DNA of 64,000 nt from Geosiphon pyriformis (lineage: Eukaryota > Glomeromycota > Glomeromycetes > Archaeosporales > Geosiphonaceae). The DNA is taken from positions 696,467-760,466 of the forward strand of contig JAAOMT010000659.1 of assembly GCA_016748015.1 (NCBI GenBank), written 5' to 3'. Below the pieces are notes generated by a model that saw nothing but the letters and a program-made list of their open reading frames with translations, was not told the origin of the DNA and made no database searches. This document shows positions 43,412-55,272 of the stretch, one piece after another. Within the stretch, counting starts at the first letter, position 1. Each line of letters begins with the position of its first letter. Position numbers and translations under genes: made by a program.

Positions 43412-45677
43412 TCGAACACTTTTGTTACTTATATGGGGTTTTGATGAAATTGGTTTATTACCACCTTTGCAAAGGAAGTTCGATTTTCTAGATCTATTTA
43501 ATTTAATTTCAATTGTCGGATATCTTGAAGCAGAGTTAGGGAAATTACAACCAAGGCTTAGCTGGTGGGACGGATAATCAGTACACTTTTTATGGATGAT
43601 AACCGCTATGCCCTTGCTCCGTCCCCCTATCTTTATCCAAAAAAAACGAATATATGAAGTTCATTGGGTGCTCTCGTTCATGAAGATCTTGATTTAAAAT
43701 CAAATAAAAATAGTGCAAATGTATTTTTCCAATGAAGAAATTGTGAGATTTGGATCAACCACACCGTAAAACTGAAAAGCAAACTTTGTAACGTGATATA
43801 AGACATGAGTTCGTTCCCAATCAAAACTTTGAATTTAAATTCTTTTAAGTATGCGAGCTTTTCAAAATTGGCTTCTTTTGTAAATTGAATGAATATTGCC
43901 AATTTGAAATTGAATTAAGACTGCGATTAGCAAAGAGAGTGCCAAGATTGGGGATTATAACCACCAGTCAGTTGACCAGTTCTTTTACTTTGATTACAGT
44001 AACTGTTGCTTCTTTATTATCGCATAACCGATGAGAATCTTTTGAAGTGAATCCGTATCGGCTGCCTCGAAGTAACAAATTAAAACCATATTCATGTTTG
44101 TTTTGAAAAGATGTATTTTCTTCTTTGCCCTGGGTCCAATGATCAAGTTGTTTTATATTATGTGTTTTAAATCAATATTAGAACGTAATGGCTGAGCGTC
44201 TACAGACTTTTGATGACTCTCAGGTACGAGATAATGATGTAAAAGAACTTTCAGGTAAAATTTTTGCAAATGGTTTTACTTTTCGATAGGAGAGATGTTA
44301 AAATTCTTCAATAGATTCCTTAAACGGGTCAAAATTTTCATCTGTTCAGTTAAGAAACCCACATATTTCAGATTAAAAGAAAGTGAAATTTTGGGAGTTG
44401 AAGCCTGGAGCTGGATTCGTAACAGTTATTTCATACAAAATGGCAAAAGTTTCTTCTAGCTCTTTTACATGTGTTTAATTAGATAGTCTTCAAAGGTGGT
44501 GGATTGAGATTTTTTTTAGAAGTGGCGACAAACAATTTCAAGGTTATAAGACAAAATGAAATAGATCCCAATAGTGTAAATAAAATATTTCAAACAATCT
44601 AAACACACTTACCGAAGATAATTTTAAAAAATTTTCTCTTTTAACCCAATCAGTAAAGAGCGTTACAGCAAAATGCGGTAATTCTAATATGGGAGAAATT
44701 TTGACTATTCAATAAGCTCCCGAAAATCGTGAATGTCTAGAAGGGACAGTTTTAATAATATGTAGCTTAACAATGTCTACACTTGGCAATAATTGATAAG
44801 GACCAATGTGATGAAATTAATTGCACCCTTTTTGCTCAGAAATGTATTTTCTTAAAAATATATAAGTAGGATACATGAATCGCCCGATTTTTCTTGAAAG
44901 ACCAAAAAGCCTTTGGCATAACTGGGATTGGAATTAAAACAGTCCCTCATGTCATTGAAGTAAACTCATTCACGGGTAAAAGATAATTCCGGTAAAAAAA
45001 TAAGAGGCTGAGATGACTTAAGGCTTAGCTATTGCAAAAAAGTGGCACAGCTAACATGGCTGTGTTCTCAGTATAAAAATTCTTTATTTACCAAAATCTG
45101 AATAATTTTCAATTCCTATTACAAAACAGCTTCGCTGTGTTCTCCATTTCTATTTTGCATTTTTTTCTGCCTTAAACTATTCTAGATAGCTTATGCTTAC
45201 TTAAATATTTTTTTATACCTTTCTCTTCCGTTTTTACACATGACCCAAGGAAGTTTTCACCACTTAAATTAATAAACTCCTTTTCCAGAAGAAACTTTGC
45301 AAAAGTAGCGGAAGATAATCGATTTCAACTTTTGAGTCTTTCCTTGAGCATTCTATTAATATAACGTTTAAGGTTATTTGTATGCGTTTGGCTCTCTCTT
45401 TAATCCTATGCTTTGCCAGTTTAACCTCAGTTAATTGTTTCAAGGAAGGCAACTCAGCCATCAGGACACAAGTTACAAAAGTTTTTCTTCCCAGGTTAAC
45501 CTTTCACCTTTCCCTCACAGTTTGCTTTTATCGTCATTCGTTTGATTCCAAGAAAAACAACAAGAACGATAACGATAACGAAAGATAACGATAACGACGA
45601 CGACGACGACAACGATAACGATACCGATCAAGTTTCAGATTTTCCTTTGACCCAAAAAGAAGCGTATAATTTGAATC
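43412..45677. other. Intergenic region between DNAJC3 and the SH3 gene
   Basis: 2.27 kb without a supported gene. At 44189 an ATG opens MAERLQTFDDSQ, followed by a possible splice donor, and short open runs occur to about 44600. They do not join to anything I recognise. A short frame at 45382-45588 begins MRLALSLILCFASLTSVNC (signal-peptide-like) and lies just upstream of the SH3 gene. 45560-45630 is a simple ACGATAACG/GACGAC repeat. Confidence 0.5.
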
Positions 45678-47952
45678 ATGTTCCCAACAAAAAGTCCATT
45701 ATCAATATTGAATTGGCTTGCAACGACAATTTTTTTAAGTCAATTTTTTCGAATCGCACGGTGTCAAAATAATGTGCCAATTATCCAGACACGCATGCCA
45801 GCATGTTTTTCACTGAATGGAAGCTCTGTTTGTTCAGCGTTTTCAGAGTTTTACATCACTTCAGCAATAGGTTCAAAGTTCGAATTCTTATATACAGCCT
45901 CAAACATTACCCAATTCGATAGCGCATTGAAAGACTATGTGAATAATAAATTCATAGAAGATCACTTTAGAACAGATTGTCCAAAGCTCAACTCAAGTAC
46001 TACATATCCACGATACACAACTACTCTGATATGTGCTGAAATGGTTCGAGATCCCCAATCCCTTCCATGTACTCTTTTGGATAACCAAGAGTTTTATATG
46101 GGAAAACTAAATAGTACCTCACCACCGATATGCGAGTCTACATGCCAAAGTTTCAATGAATCTGTTCAAAAAATCAGATCAAATATCACTATTTGCAATG
46201 CTAATAAAACCAAATCAGATAAACAAATATTTTCCTTATGTGCCACAGGAGAAACTAGCAATGACACCAGTCGTTGTATATCAGGAGAGCAGAACGAGCC
46301 TTTGAATTGTGGTAAGTCTTTACATATATCGGGGATGGTGGTGGTTACTTCCAGCAATCTCGGGCTATTTGATTTTAGTAAAAATATTGATTCAGTTCAG
46401 TGAGGATATTGATTCTCATAGCAAGACATAATAATACCAAAGAAAGAATTTAAAAAAATTCTCGCGTTAAAATTTTTAATCAATAAGTTGAGTAGTAACT
46501 TGGAAAAAATAGATGGAGCCCAGAAATGAAGTTGTGAGATTTTTTGGAAGGATCTCTGGCAATGATGGAAATTTTCATTTTTTCATTTAAGAAAATTTAT
46601 TTTTCATTTTAGAAATTAAAGAAAATTTATTTTTAATTTACCCATAAATTCATACCTCTAATGAAATAATTTTCTCAATATCGTTCACAGGATTCCAACA
46701 AGACATTAACACCTTTTGTCAATATTGTCAAGAATCATCAGGAACAAGTTCAGATCCCTGCTGTAAAAAAGCAAATCTCACTGAATGTCAATTTCCCGAT
46801 AAAAAAAACAGTATGAACTCGACATCTACATTACCTCGAGAGAGTGCTCCGCGGTCATCATCTAGTCTAAGTGGTGGAACTTTAGCCGCCATCATTGCGG
46901 GGTCGATTGGATTCTTGACACTCGTTGTTGCTTTCTTCATCTTCTATCGTCGTCGAAAACGATCAGATGTAAGGAATGATGCAAATGGATTTCGTTATAG
47001 CCCAACAAAACAAAATGGAAGTAGTACTGATATATCATCGTCAGCGGCAGAGTTAGTTCCCAACAAATCAACAACAGGAAAAAATAATTCATTCATTTCT
47101 AATGAAGCGATTACTTTACCACCTATGAAACTAGTCACTGATAATGATGGTTATTCAAGAAGAGTTGAACCTGAAACTTTCAATTCTACTGTTTTAGCTT
47201 CGGTCGTTCCCACCACATCATCAATGCCACTATCTGTATTATTATCTGGAGGAGCTATGGCTTCTGGTTCAGAATTAATTGCTGAAGGAACTTATTTTTA
47301 CGAGGAAGATCATTTAGTAATTGTCGTTTACCCATACGCTGCACAATTACCTGATGAATTAGAATTAAACCAAAATGATGAGATTATCGTCAAACAAGCG
47401 TTTGATGATGGATGGGCTGTTGGTGTCAATCGTAATACTGGAAAAGAAGGTGCTTTTCCACTAGTATGTGTCGTCAGTCCCAATTTAACTGGTCAGGATT
47501 CGTTAGATCATATTAATAGTCCAGGGTTATCAGAAGCTTCACGTCATTCTTCTGAGGGTAATACACATTTTCGACAGTCAATCGCGCCCACAACAGGATC
47601 ATTGACCCCAAATCGACAATTCAGCATATTAAATAGTAGTGATAATGTACCAAGACGAAATTCAAGTATGCGTCGAAATTCAAACCAACGAAGTGTTGGA
47701 AATCTTGGGGATTATAATAGCGGTGATGTAGGTCGGAGTAGTAATATTAGTAGTAATAGTGATAATGAAAATCGAAGCATTCTTCAAAGTCTTGTCAATA
47801 TTGGGGGAAATGAGAATCCAGAGCAAAGTGACGATGACGATTACGATGATGATTGGAATAAGACATCAAATGTCCTCCAACGTAGTACTGATTCGAACTA
47901 TGTCACAAATTTTGATATTGAAACAGATAATAACGGTGAACAAGAAATCTAA
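45678..47952 (+). CDS. Single-pass membrane protein with Cys-rich ectodomain and cytosolic SH3 domain, 2 exons
   Basis: Exons 45678-46311 and 46691-47952 (intron GTAAGT...CACAG, 379 bp) join in phase to 631 codons plus TAA. The N-terminus has a hydrophobic signal ([18 protein letters not shown]), then a Cys-rich ectodomain of about 240 residues with many N-glycosylation sequons. A Ser/Thr linker and a membrane helix ([22 protein letters not shown], about 275-298) followed by RRRKR give an outside-in topology. The cytosolic part carries an SH3 domain (about 420-476) with the hallmarks [22 protein letters not shown] and GAFPLVCV. The tail is Ser/Asn/Asp-rich with basic [10 protein letters not shown]-type sites suited to phosphorylation. 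The layout recalls fungal surface sensors/adaptors such as Fus1- or Sho1-like proteins, but I cannot name an orthologue. SH3 domains bind Pro-rich partners. Confidence 0.88.
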
Positions 47953-48496
47953 GTGCATTTTTTTTTTCTGATATTGAGACTTATTTATTTTTAATATAGT
48001 TTTTCATGTTATACCAAGCTAATTGAAAAAAAAACAAAACAATATTAGGCTAATTTTTTTAGAAGAGAATTGTAAAACAAAACAGTTGTACAGTAATTTT
48101 TTTTCTTTATGTTTTTCCAATTCCCCCTTCATATTTCCAACCGACCCCAACATTCCTCATCTTCAAAATTCATCCTTAAAAATTGATATCCAAAATCTCA
48201 ATTTTGGATCTTTTTCTTTGGCAAAACTGGGAGCATTCATTGTAATTATTTTCATCCAATCAAAAGAAAAAAGGAAAATTATTAAATTAATCAGATTTCT
48301 CTTTTTTTTCATCATAACGATGAAAATGATCGATATATTAGCAACACTATCTTGGAGAACAAGGGTACGACATGACACACATATGCATCGGGAATTCAAA
48401 AAAACCATACAGTCTTCAACGAAATGTACAAAATGTCTGCATAAAAAATAAATGACAAAACTTTAACTTTGTATCAGGACGCATGGAAACCCTACA
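47953..48496. other. 3' flank of the SH3 gene
   Basis: AT-rich sequence with homopolymer T tracts and AATAAA-like signals (for example AATAAATGAC at 48448). It probably holds the 3' UTR and terminator. A plus-strand frame at 48023-48451 is low-complexity and has no gene-like features. Confidence 0.5.
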
Positions 48497-48727
48497 TCAT
48501 TTCCATTCTGAAAAATAAACAAATCCCCAATGATCAACGAAATAAGTAACTATGGGTACAGTACACTTCCTATTATGGTGATTTCTTAATATAAGTTTTT
48601 CCACATCAGAAGATTGATTGATTGACAAAAGGGATAGAAAGGTTTCATCCAATCGGGGAAAATAATTATCAATGAACATTTTTTTTGATTGTCCGCCCAC
48701 ATAATCAAGATGCAATGTAATTTTCAA
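48497..48727 (-). CDS. Small hypothetical protein or last exon, 76 codons
   Basis: The frame MKITLHLDYVGGQSKKMFID... has balanced, non-repetitive composition and ends TVPIVTYFVDHWGFVYFSEWK before TGA. The DNA is less AT-rich than its right-hand surroundings. It could be the last exon of a gene whose rest was lost where the decayed transposon begins at 49042. No family is recognised, and it could also be a chance frame. Confidence 0.3.
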   Translation of the reverse strand: MKITLHLDYVGGQSKKMFIDNYFPRLDETFLSLLSINQSSDVEKLILRNHHNRKCTVPIVTYFVDHWGFVYFSEWK

Positions 48728-48861
48728 CTTATTATGCTAGTACAAATCGAAAATACCTCTATTTATTTATTTTTGGGTTTTTCTTTTCAATTTTCTAATA
48801 AGCCCAATTTAGAAAAGAGCTTCAGTGGTAATTTCCAGCTTCGAATTCTGTACTGTCAACA

Positions 48862-48900
<39 letters not shown>
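48862..48900. repeat. (ATG)13 microsatellite
   Basis: Thirteen perfect ATG triplets, not inside a supported gene. They mark the edge between the host island and the AT-rich transposon relic. Confidence 0.95.
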
Positions 48901-49318
48901 ACATTAGAATGATCAAATCTTAACTTATAATTTGGGGTTTTTGAAAGATTGAACAATGAGTTATAATTTGCCAATTTTCTTATAATGAAACTTAAAAAAT
49001 CTTTAATTTCTAATTATTTTTTACTTAAAATCTTTAATTTACAGTCAAATCTGAAATAACCTATATTGAGATAACTTATAATCTGTAATAAGCTATAGCA
49101 TTTTAAATCTACCAATTTAGTAGTTAAAAAATTTCTATGTTTATAATCCATATCTGTAATACCCAATAATTCATAATTTTTTACTGTTAGTATAAGTTAT
49201 CTTAAATGTTGGATTTAGTTTAAATTCTGCTAATTTTAGTAAAATTGCAATAAAACAAATCAATATTTTTATGATTAAAAATACTATATGATAATATAAC
49301 ATTACTTATTCAACAAAA

Positions 49319-49820
49319 TAATTATTAATTATGTAAGTAATCAAGTCAGAGTTTCAAATTATTCTAAGTTCTAAATTATCATCAATTATATAAATAATTA
49401 AGTTAGAGTTTTGAATTGTATTAAGTTTTAAATTATTACTAATCTTATAAATAATCAAGTTAGAATTTCAAATTGTTTCAAGTTTTAAATTATTATAAAT
49501 TGTATAAATAATTAAGTCAAAGTTTTAAATTGTTCTAAGTTATAAATTATTATTAATTATATAAGTAATTAAGTTAAAGTTTCAAATTGTCTCAAGTTCT
49601 AAATTATTATTGATTGTATAAATAATCAAGTTAAAGTTTCAAATTGTTTCAAGTTTAAATTATCATTAATTGTATGAATAATCAAATCAAAATTTTAAAT
49701 TGTTCTATACTCTAAATTATTATTAATTGTGTAAGTAATTAAATCAGAATTTCGAATTATTTTAAGTTTTAAATTATTATTAATTGTGTAAATAATCAAA
49801 TTAGATTTTTGAATTAGTCT
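49319..49820. repeat. 57-bp minisatellite, about nine degenerate units
   Basis: Successive units of about 57 bp share TATAAATAATCAAGTT, then AGTTTCAAATTGTTTCAAG and then TAAATTATTATTAAT, with mainly C/T and G/A differences. Units start roughly at 49331, 49388, 49446 and so on. It lies inside the pogo-like element near its left end. Confidence 0.85.
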
Positions 49821-51046
49821 TATTTAATTAGAATCTTAATTGTACTTTTAATTTTATTATGTTTAATAGCAAAAAACATGCTATCTTTTTAGCTTGTATT
49901 TCACAAAGTTGTAAAAATGTTATACTTTATAATAAGCCTATAGTGTTTAATTAATATTATATAAATGATAAAAACCAATTAAAAACTGCAAAACACTTTA
50001 AAAAAAACAGTTTTTTATACATGAAACAGTCTTTAGTTTTGGCTTAGGTCAAAGATAAACCAAATTTTTGTTCATAAACAAATACAATATATGACTTAAT
50101 TAGCAAACATATACATACAATATATAATTTTGACTTTAATAAAGCACTTGTTATTTTTGTTTAAGAGACAAAATTACATAGAATAATATTTACTAAAAAT
50201 ATAATTTGAGTTGCTGACATAAAGTTTTATAATCAATTAAATATTTCAGAAAATAAACACCAAAAATTATCTAATAGCTGGCTTAAAAGCTTTAAAGATT
50301 GTGTTGTATTGTATTCACTTTACTTTTATGGTAATCTATTATCAGCCAATATTAAGTATATTAAAGATAAATAAGTAAATATAATAATACTTTTTGCTAA
50401 TTAAAAGTTATATAATATTTTATATCATATTATTAAATCAAAGTCTTACTACAATATTATATTATAACACTCAAATAATCAAAAATATAACTGATACTTG
50501 TTTTTATAACCAATGCTAATAGAATTAAGTATTTGCTATTACTTATTATTGGTTATATTAAACATCTATGTTGTTTTTAAAAGAAAACAAAAAAGCAACT
50601 TGGTTTTAGTATTATTTAAACATTTATTTTTAGATAATTAGTAATATTTTTTGACAGTAATTTGTTGATTGAAACTATTAACTACATAAAAAAAACCAAA
50701 ACATATTATTATTAGTAAATAATTTTGTTAACCACAATTATAATACAAAATCTATTACAAATATTTATATAAAATAGTTTGTTTTTAATTTAACTATATA
50801 TTTAGCTTATAGATATTAGAATTATTTATTGTTTTAAGACACATTATTGTTGTTATTTTTTTTACTATGTATTGAATTTTTTTGATAATAGTACTAATAA
50901 TATTTATGTAATTAATCAACTTTAAATAATATGTTTAATTTATAGAGCATAAAAAAAGTTTTAAATGAAATAATTACTTATTGTTAATACAAAATTGGTA
51001 TTTTTCTAATTAATATAAATAACAACTTTCAAAATAAAACTATAAC

Positions 51047-51472
51047 TTGAAAATAATAATTAATTATAATCAAAAAACAATATTAGAAAAGATTAAGAAT
51101 TGTTACAAAAAGTTTAATTGTATACAGCTAAATTATAAATACTTATCAATTAAAAAGTTAATAAATCTATCTGAAAAAAACAATATAATTACTTTAAAAC
51201 ATCTAAATAATAATAAAATTACAAATTATATTATAATAAATCATAAAACAAAACACAATAACTCTAATAAAAAACAAGAAATATAGAAAGTATTAAGTAT
51301 TAAGAATGCACTAATTGCTATTACAAATTTTAAACAGTTTATAAAGCTTAAAAATAGCAAGAAATTTTATAATGTAATTAGTAAACTTACTTATATTAAA
51401 TATATACTTTATAAAAGAATACAAAATAAACAAAAACAAATAACTCTTACAAGTTTCTTTAATATTGTATGA
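51047..51472 (+). pseudogene. Transposase C-terminal remnant of the pogo-like element
   Basis: An open frame (51047-51286) rich in Asn, Lys and Ile is followed, after a stop, by the same-direction reading ALIAITNFKQFIKL...KLTYIKYIL...KQKQITLTSFFNIV. A terminal KQ-x-T-L-x-SFF motif after paired helices is what I know from pogo/Tigger-type DDE transposases. The DDE core itself is not readable. It is a relic. Confidence 0.5.
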
Positions 51473-51644
51473 ACTATTTAAAAAATTTTATAAGAATATG
51501 CAAATAAATTTATTTTTTAATAATATTATATCAATTTTTATTATATGTATATTATATATACTTAAATTTAAAAAAACTTATAATTTGTAATAATTTATAG
51601 CAATTTGTATTTATCAAAAATATGAATTATTTTAAATTTAACTG

Positions 51645-52567
51645 TAATTATTTTTATTTTTATTTACAATATAAATCAAAACTTAGATAATTAACAAATA
51701 CAATTATTAAAAAAATATATTTTAAAATATAATATTATTTTTATAAAATTATTAATAATTTTAATATAAATATATAAATTTGATTATATAAAAATTATTA
51801 TTATATATTTTATTTATTTTAAAAAAAAATTTTTTTGTATTAAGTTAAGATTTTAAAATTAACAAAAATAAAGAAATAAGTAAATTTTAATATTAATTTA
51901 CAATTAAAATTTACCTAATTATTATATAAGTAAAAAATTATTTAAATATTAAATATAATTAAAATATTTAATTAAATATATATAAAAATTTATATTTTAT
52001 TTTTTTCTAATATTATTATAAATTTTTTATAATTAGTATATGTTTTTTAAATTATTAAATAACTAATTCAAATTTTATTTATTATTAATATTTACATATT
52101 AAATAAATAAATTAAATTGTATAATAATTAAAAATATTAACAATTATTAATTAATATTAACTATTATTTAACTAATATTTTACAAAACAGTTTTATTTAA
52201 AAAAAAATTTAAAAGTATTTTTTAATTTTATTTTAGTATTATTAATAATATTATTAACATTATTATTAATTTTAACTATATATTTTTTTATAATAAAAGT
52301 CATAATAAATCTTATTTTTTTTAAAAAAATATTATTACTTATAGCTATTTTGTTAATAATAAAATTTGGTAAAATATTAGAGCTCTATTTAATTATTGTT
52401 TAAATTTTATGCAATTATTTAATAAAACTTAAAAAAAATATTATATGTATTATTAATATTTAAATTATATTTATAATATTAATAAATCTTTTTTTTTTAA
52501 GTTTTTTATTAATTTATTTGTACTAATTATAGATATTATTTATATATGTTTTTAAAATTATAAGGAA
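51645..52567. other. AT-rich spacer, no gene seen
   Basis: It is composed almost only of A and T with a few C/G. I see no open frame and no alignment to the A, B or LINE families by eye. It is probably another saturated relic. LINE2 begins at its right end. Confidence 0.55.
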
Positions 52568-52708
52568 AAAACTTCTTTCTCTCTTTCGTCCCAAATTCTT
52601 AAAAAAGAGTTAAAAAGTTTTTGAAAGAAGTTTTTTACAATTCAGTATAATAAATCTAAACTCTTTATTCTTGACTATGAGGCTACTGTTGGCTGTAGTA
52701 TTGCTATT

Positions 52709-54502
52709 ATGAAGAAGACTATTAAAGTTTTTGGTTTTAGTGATGGCTTCAGACCTGTTTTTTCAAGAAAAAAGAGAAGGAGTGGTGTTTTAGAAGAAGG
52801 TTTTGGTGATGGAAATGTTGGTTCTAAGGTTCAAAATAGTCGCTTATAGGATTCAAAGACTGGTGACACCACTGAGTTTAATAGTATTGATATGAAAGAG
52901 GAATGTTTAGTAGAAGAGACCAGTTTTGATTATAGTGAAGATGGTGCTCTCACTGGAGGGGATTCTAATCAGACACTTACTGGTTCAAAAGTTAAAACCA
53001 AAAAAACATTAAGCAAGCCATTGAGTAAAATTAATTTTTCATTGAGTAACATTGATGATGATATTCTCTTGGATGCTCTATTGAAACTCCCTCCACCTTT
53101 CAAGAATCTGGTCAACATTTCTGTTCGCAAATTTTTTGCTTTGGATATTGGGTTGAACAATGTAATTAAGAAATCTTCTCAGGAGAAGCTTGCAGTAGTC
53201 AGGAAGTTGTTTTCAAAAATCAATGGTTTTGGGAGGGCCTTTACCTCCTCAAAATTTGCTGGAATCATCAAAGCATTGTTTACTTTCAAATTAAACTTGG
53301 CACAAGCTTCCAAAAAGACTGAAGAAGCAAAAATTTTGGTAAATACCAATCTCAAAAAATCTTCTGGATGTTCAAATTGGGCTGTGGTATTGAAAAAAAT
53401 TCCAGTGAGAACATCTGTTGAGGCTGTGCAAGCTGTAGTGTCTGAGTTTGGAAAGATTAAGGCAATCAAAATGCAATTGGTGAGTTTGTGGCAAAAGGTG
53501 ATCATCAAGTTAGATAATTAAAATCAAGCTGATCTTTTGGCTTCTAAGTGGTTTATTCTTATTAGGAAAGATGCAGTGCATATGGTCAAGACTGACATTG
53601 ACAAACAAATGTGGGATGCCAGAGATATTCACAGAGCATTGCTCTATACTCTCTCTATGAAAATAACTGCTCATGACCTGTGAGACTTCATTGGTTCTAT
53701 GGGTGAAAAAACCTGTGTCATTGATTGCAATTCTGTTAATTATACTTGCACTTATTGTGCCACAATGTGTTTCAAATTTGAGTCAGATTTGGCTAATATG
53801 ATTGCTGTAACACCTGTTATAAAGGAAGTCAGTTTCCATTGGTCTTGTCTTTTGTTGGCTTTGTGTTCAGTATGTAAGAATTCTGGTTATATGTCTCTTA
53901 CTTGTAAGTCAGTTAAAGTTGGAACAATTCTCAGAGGCAGGAAAGCCCTCCTTTCAGCCCAAAACCAGTTCAGATTTGCAAAAATTTATGAAAAAAAGTC
54001 AGCACCTATCTCTTGTTTTCTGGCTTTCAATGGAAAAACTTGGGCATCAGTAATTAGTGCTCCTCCTATGAGTTCTCTTCATGGTATCCACTTCTCTTTT
54101 GGTTTTATTGATGATGATAAACCTCTCTCTTTTGGTGTGAATAATTTGGAAAAATGATTGGTTAATATTAAAAGCAGTCTTACCAGTCTTGTAGAACATA
54201 TTGGTAAGTTGGCTAAAAAGTTGGACTCTCTCATACCAACAGTTTTCCAGCCTAGTTCTGAATGTCAGCTGCCGGTGACCTCTTCTTTACAGAATCTGGA
54301 GGGTGATATAGTAATGAAAGTGGGCTCAAGTGAGACCACTAGTGGTGAAACTGCTATGGTTTTGGATTCATCTGTGTCTCCTCATATGATCAGGTTAGAA
54401 AATATGCTGGAAGGCCTTTCTGCTTCTGTTCTGAGTCTGTCTGCCTAATTTGATGGTCTGGTTTTGGCTGGTAATGTGCTTCTCCAATTCTCTTCTCAAT
54501 GA
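52709..54502 (+). pseudogene. LINE2 ORF1
   Basis: The ATG at 52709 (MKKTIKVFGFSDGF) aligns with LINE1 ORF1. An acidic segment, the RRM-like block (NWAVVLKKIPVRTSVEAVQAV, FGKIKAIKMQ) and the knuckle CSVCKNSGYMSLTC (again with Tyr for His) are visible. Stops occur at 52846, 53518, 53681 and 54155. The ORF1 stop TGA at 54500-54502 overlaps the ORF2 ATG (54499) as ATGA. A duplicate of the part from 52994 onward lies at 55273-56781. Confidence 0.82.
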
Positions 54503-55252
54503 ACATTCTAGTTTGGAAAGTTGCAACTTGCAACATTAGAGAAATAAACAATTCTGCAAAACAAGATAATATTATTCGTTGACATAAGGACATAGGCAAC
54601 TTAATTTCTATTTTTACGGAATCAAAACTAAAGAGAAATATTTGCCCATGAATTGCTAATAGGTTTAATGGTGTTTGGGTCTTCACTTCTGGTTTAGAAT
54701 CTGGTTATTTGGATGTTGGTGTTATTGTCATTATGGATTCTTCTTTGGCAAGACATGTGAACAGAGTTTTTGAGATGTCTGGTCAGCTTCTCTCCATTAA
54801 ACTGCTTTTCAAGGATAAAATTTTGGTGTCAATTTTGGGACTTTACACTGGTGCTTCCTCAGTGGTTTGGTTCTTTCAGACTGGTAAGATCAACTCTTTT
54901 ATTGTAAAAGCTGCAAATGAATCATCTTTTGTCATTCTCAGTAGTGATTTCAATGAAAACAGCTCTCATAAGTGTGTGAGTTTCAAAAGATGTGCTGATT
55001 TGGGACTTGTTAATTCTTTGGTTGGTAGCCTGGCCATCAAAAAACCTACTTAGACAAACTCTAAGGAATTCATAAAGACTATTGACTTCATATTTGTCTC
55101 TCCGAATCTGGTTAATGCAATAGTGCACCAAGAGGTTTTGGAAGTTGGTAAGTATTTTAACACAGATTACAAGACAGTTTTTATGTCTGTAGGTCTCGAT
55201 AGCCTTTTAGACACACAGTTAAACTCTCTTTACAAACAGGCAAATAAGGATT
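52994..55252 (+). repeat. First copy of an apparently exact 2259-bp duplication
   Basis: It matches 55273-57531 at a constant offset of 2279 in every stretch I compared, including all stops. It ends at the N gap. It is interpreted as a contig end that overlaps the next contig. Confidence 0.9.
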
Positions 55253-55272
55253 NNNNNNNNNNNNNNNNNNNN
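55253..55272. other. Assembly gap of 20 N
   Basis: A run of exactly 20 N. The frame that reads through it (55123-55800) fuses endonuclease to ORF1 sequence and is an artefact. Confidence 0.98.

Larger units (their letters stand above)
49042..51644 (+). mobile_element. Decayed pogo/Tigger-like (Tc1-mariner superfamily) DNA transposon
   Basis: The left end reads CAGTCAAATCTGAAATAACC, preceded by TA. The right end, complemented, reads CAGTTAAATTTAAAATAATT, also next to TA. The two match except at C-to-T type positions, giving terminal inverted repeats of about 30 bp with a TA target duplication. CAGT-starting inverted repeats of this kind are typical of pogo/Tigger elements (family knowledge). 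The interior is AT-saturated. It carries a minisatellite (49319-49820) and, near the right end, a transposase tail (51047-51472). Confidence 0.72.

Noticed and set aside
44189-44640. Possible multi-exon gene (MAERLQTFDDSQ and later short open runs)
   Set aside because: The pieces do not join in phase with convincing splice sites to any protein I recognise. They are left as intergenic.
45542-45772. 76-codon frame with an Asp/Asn repeat overlapping the SH3 gene start
   Set aside because: It is a translation of the ACGATAACG simple repeat in another frame.
48023-48451. 142-codon plus-strand frame after the SH3 gene
   Set aside because: It is rich in Lys, Phe and Ile from homopolymer tracts, lies in the likely 3' UTR, and has no gene-like signal.
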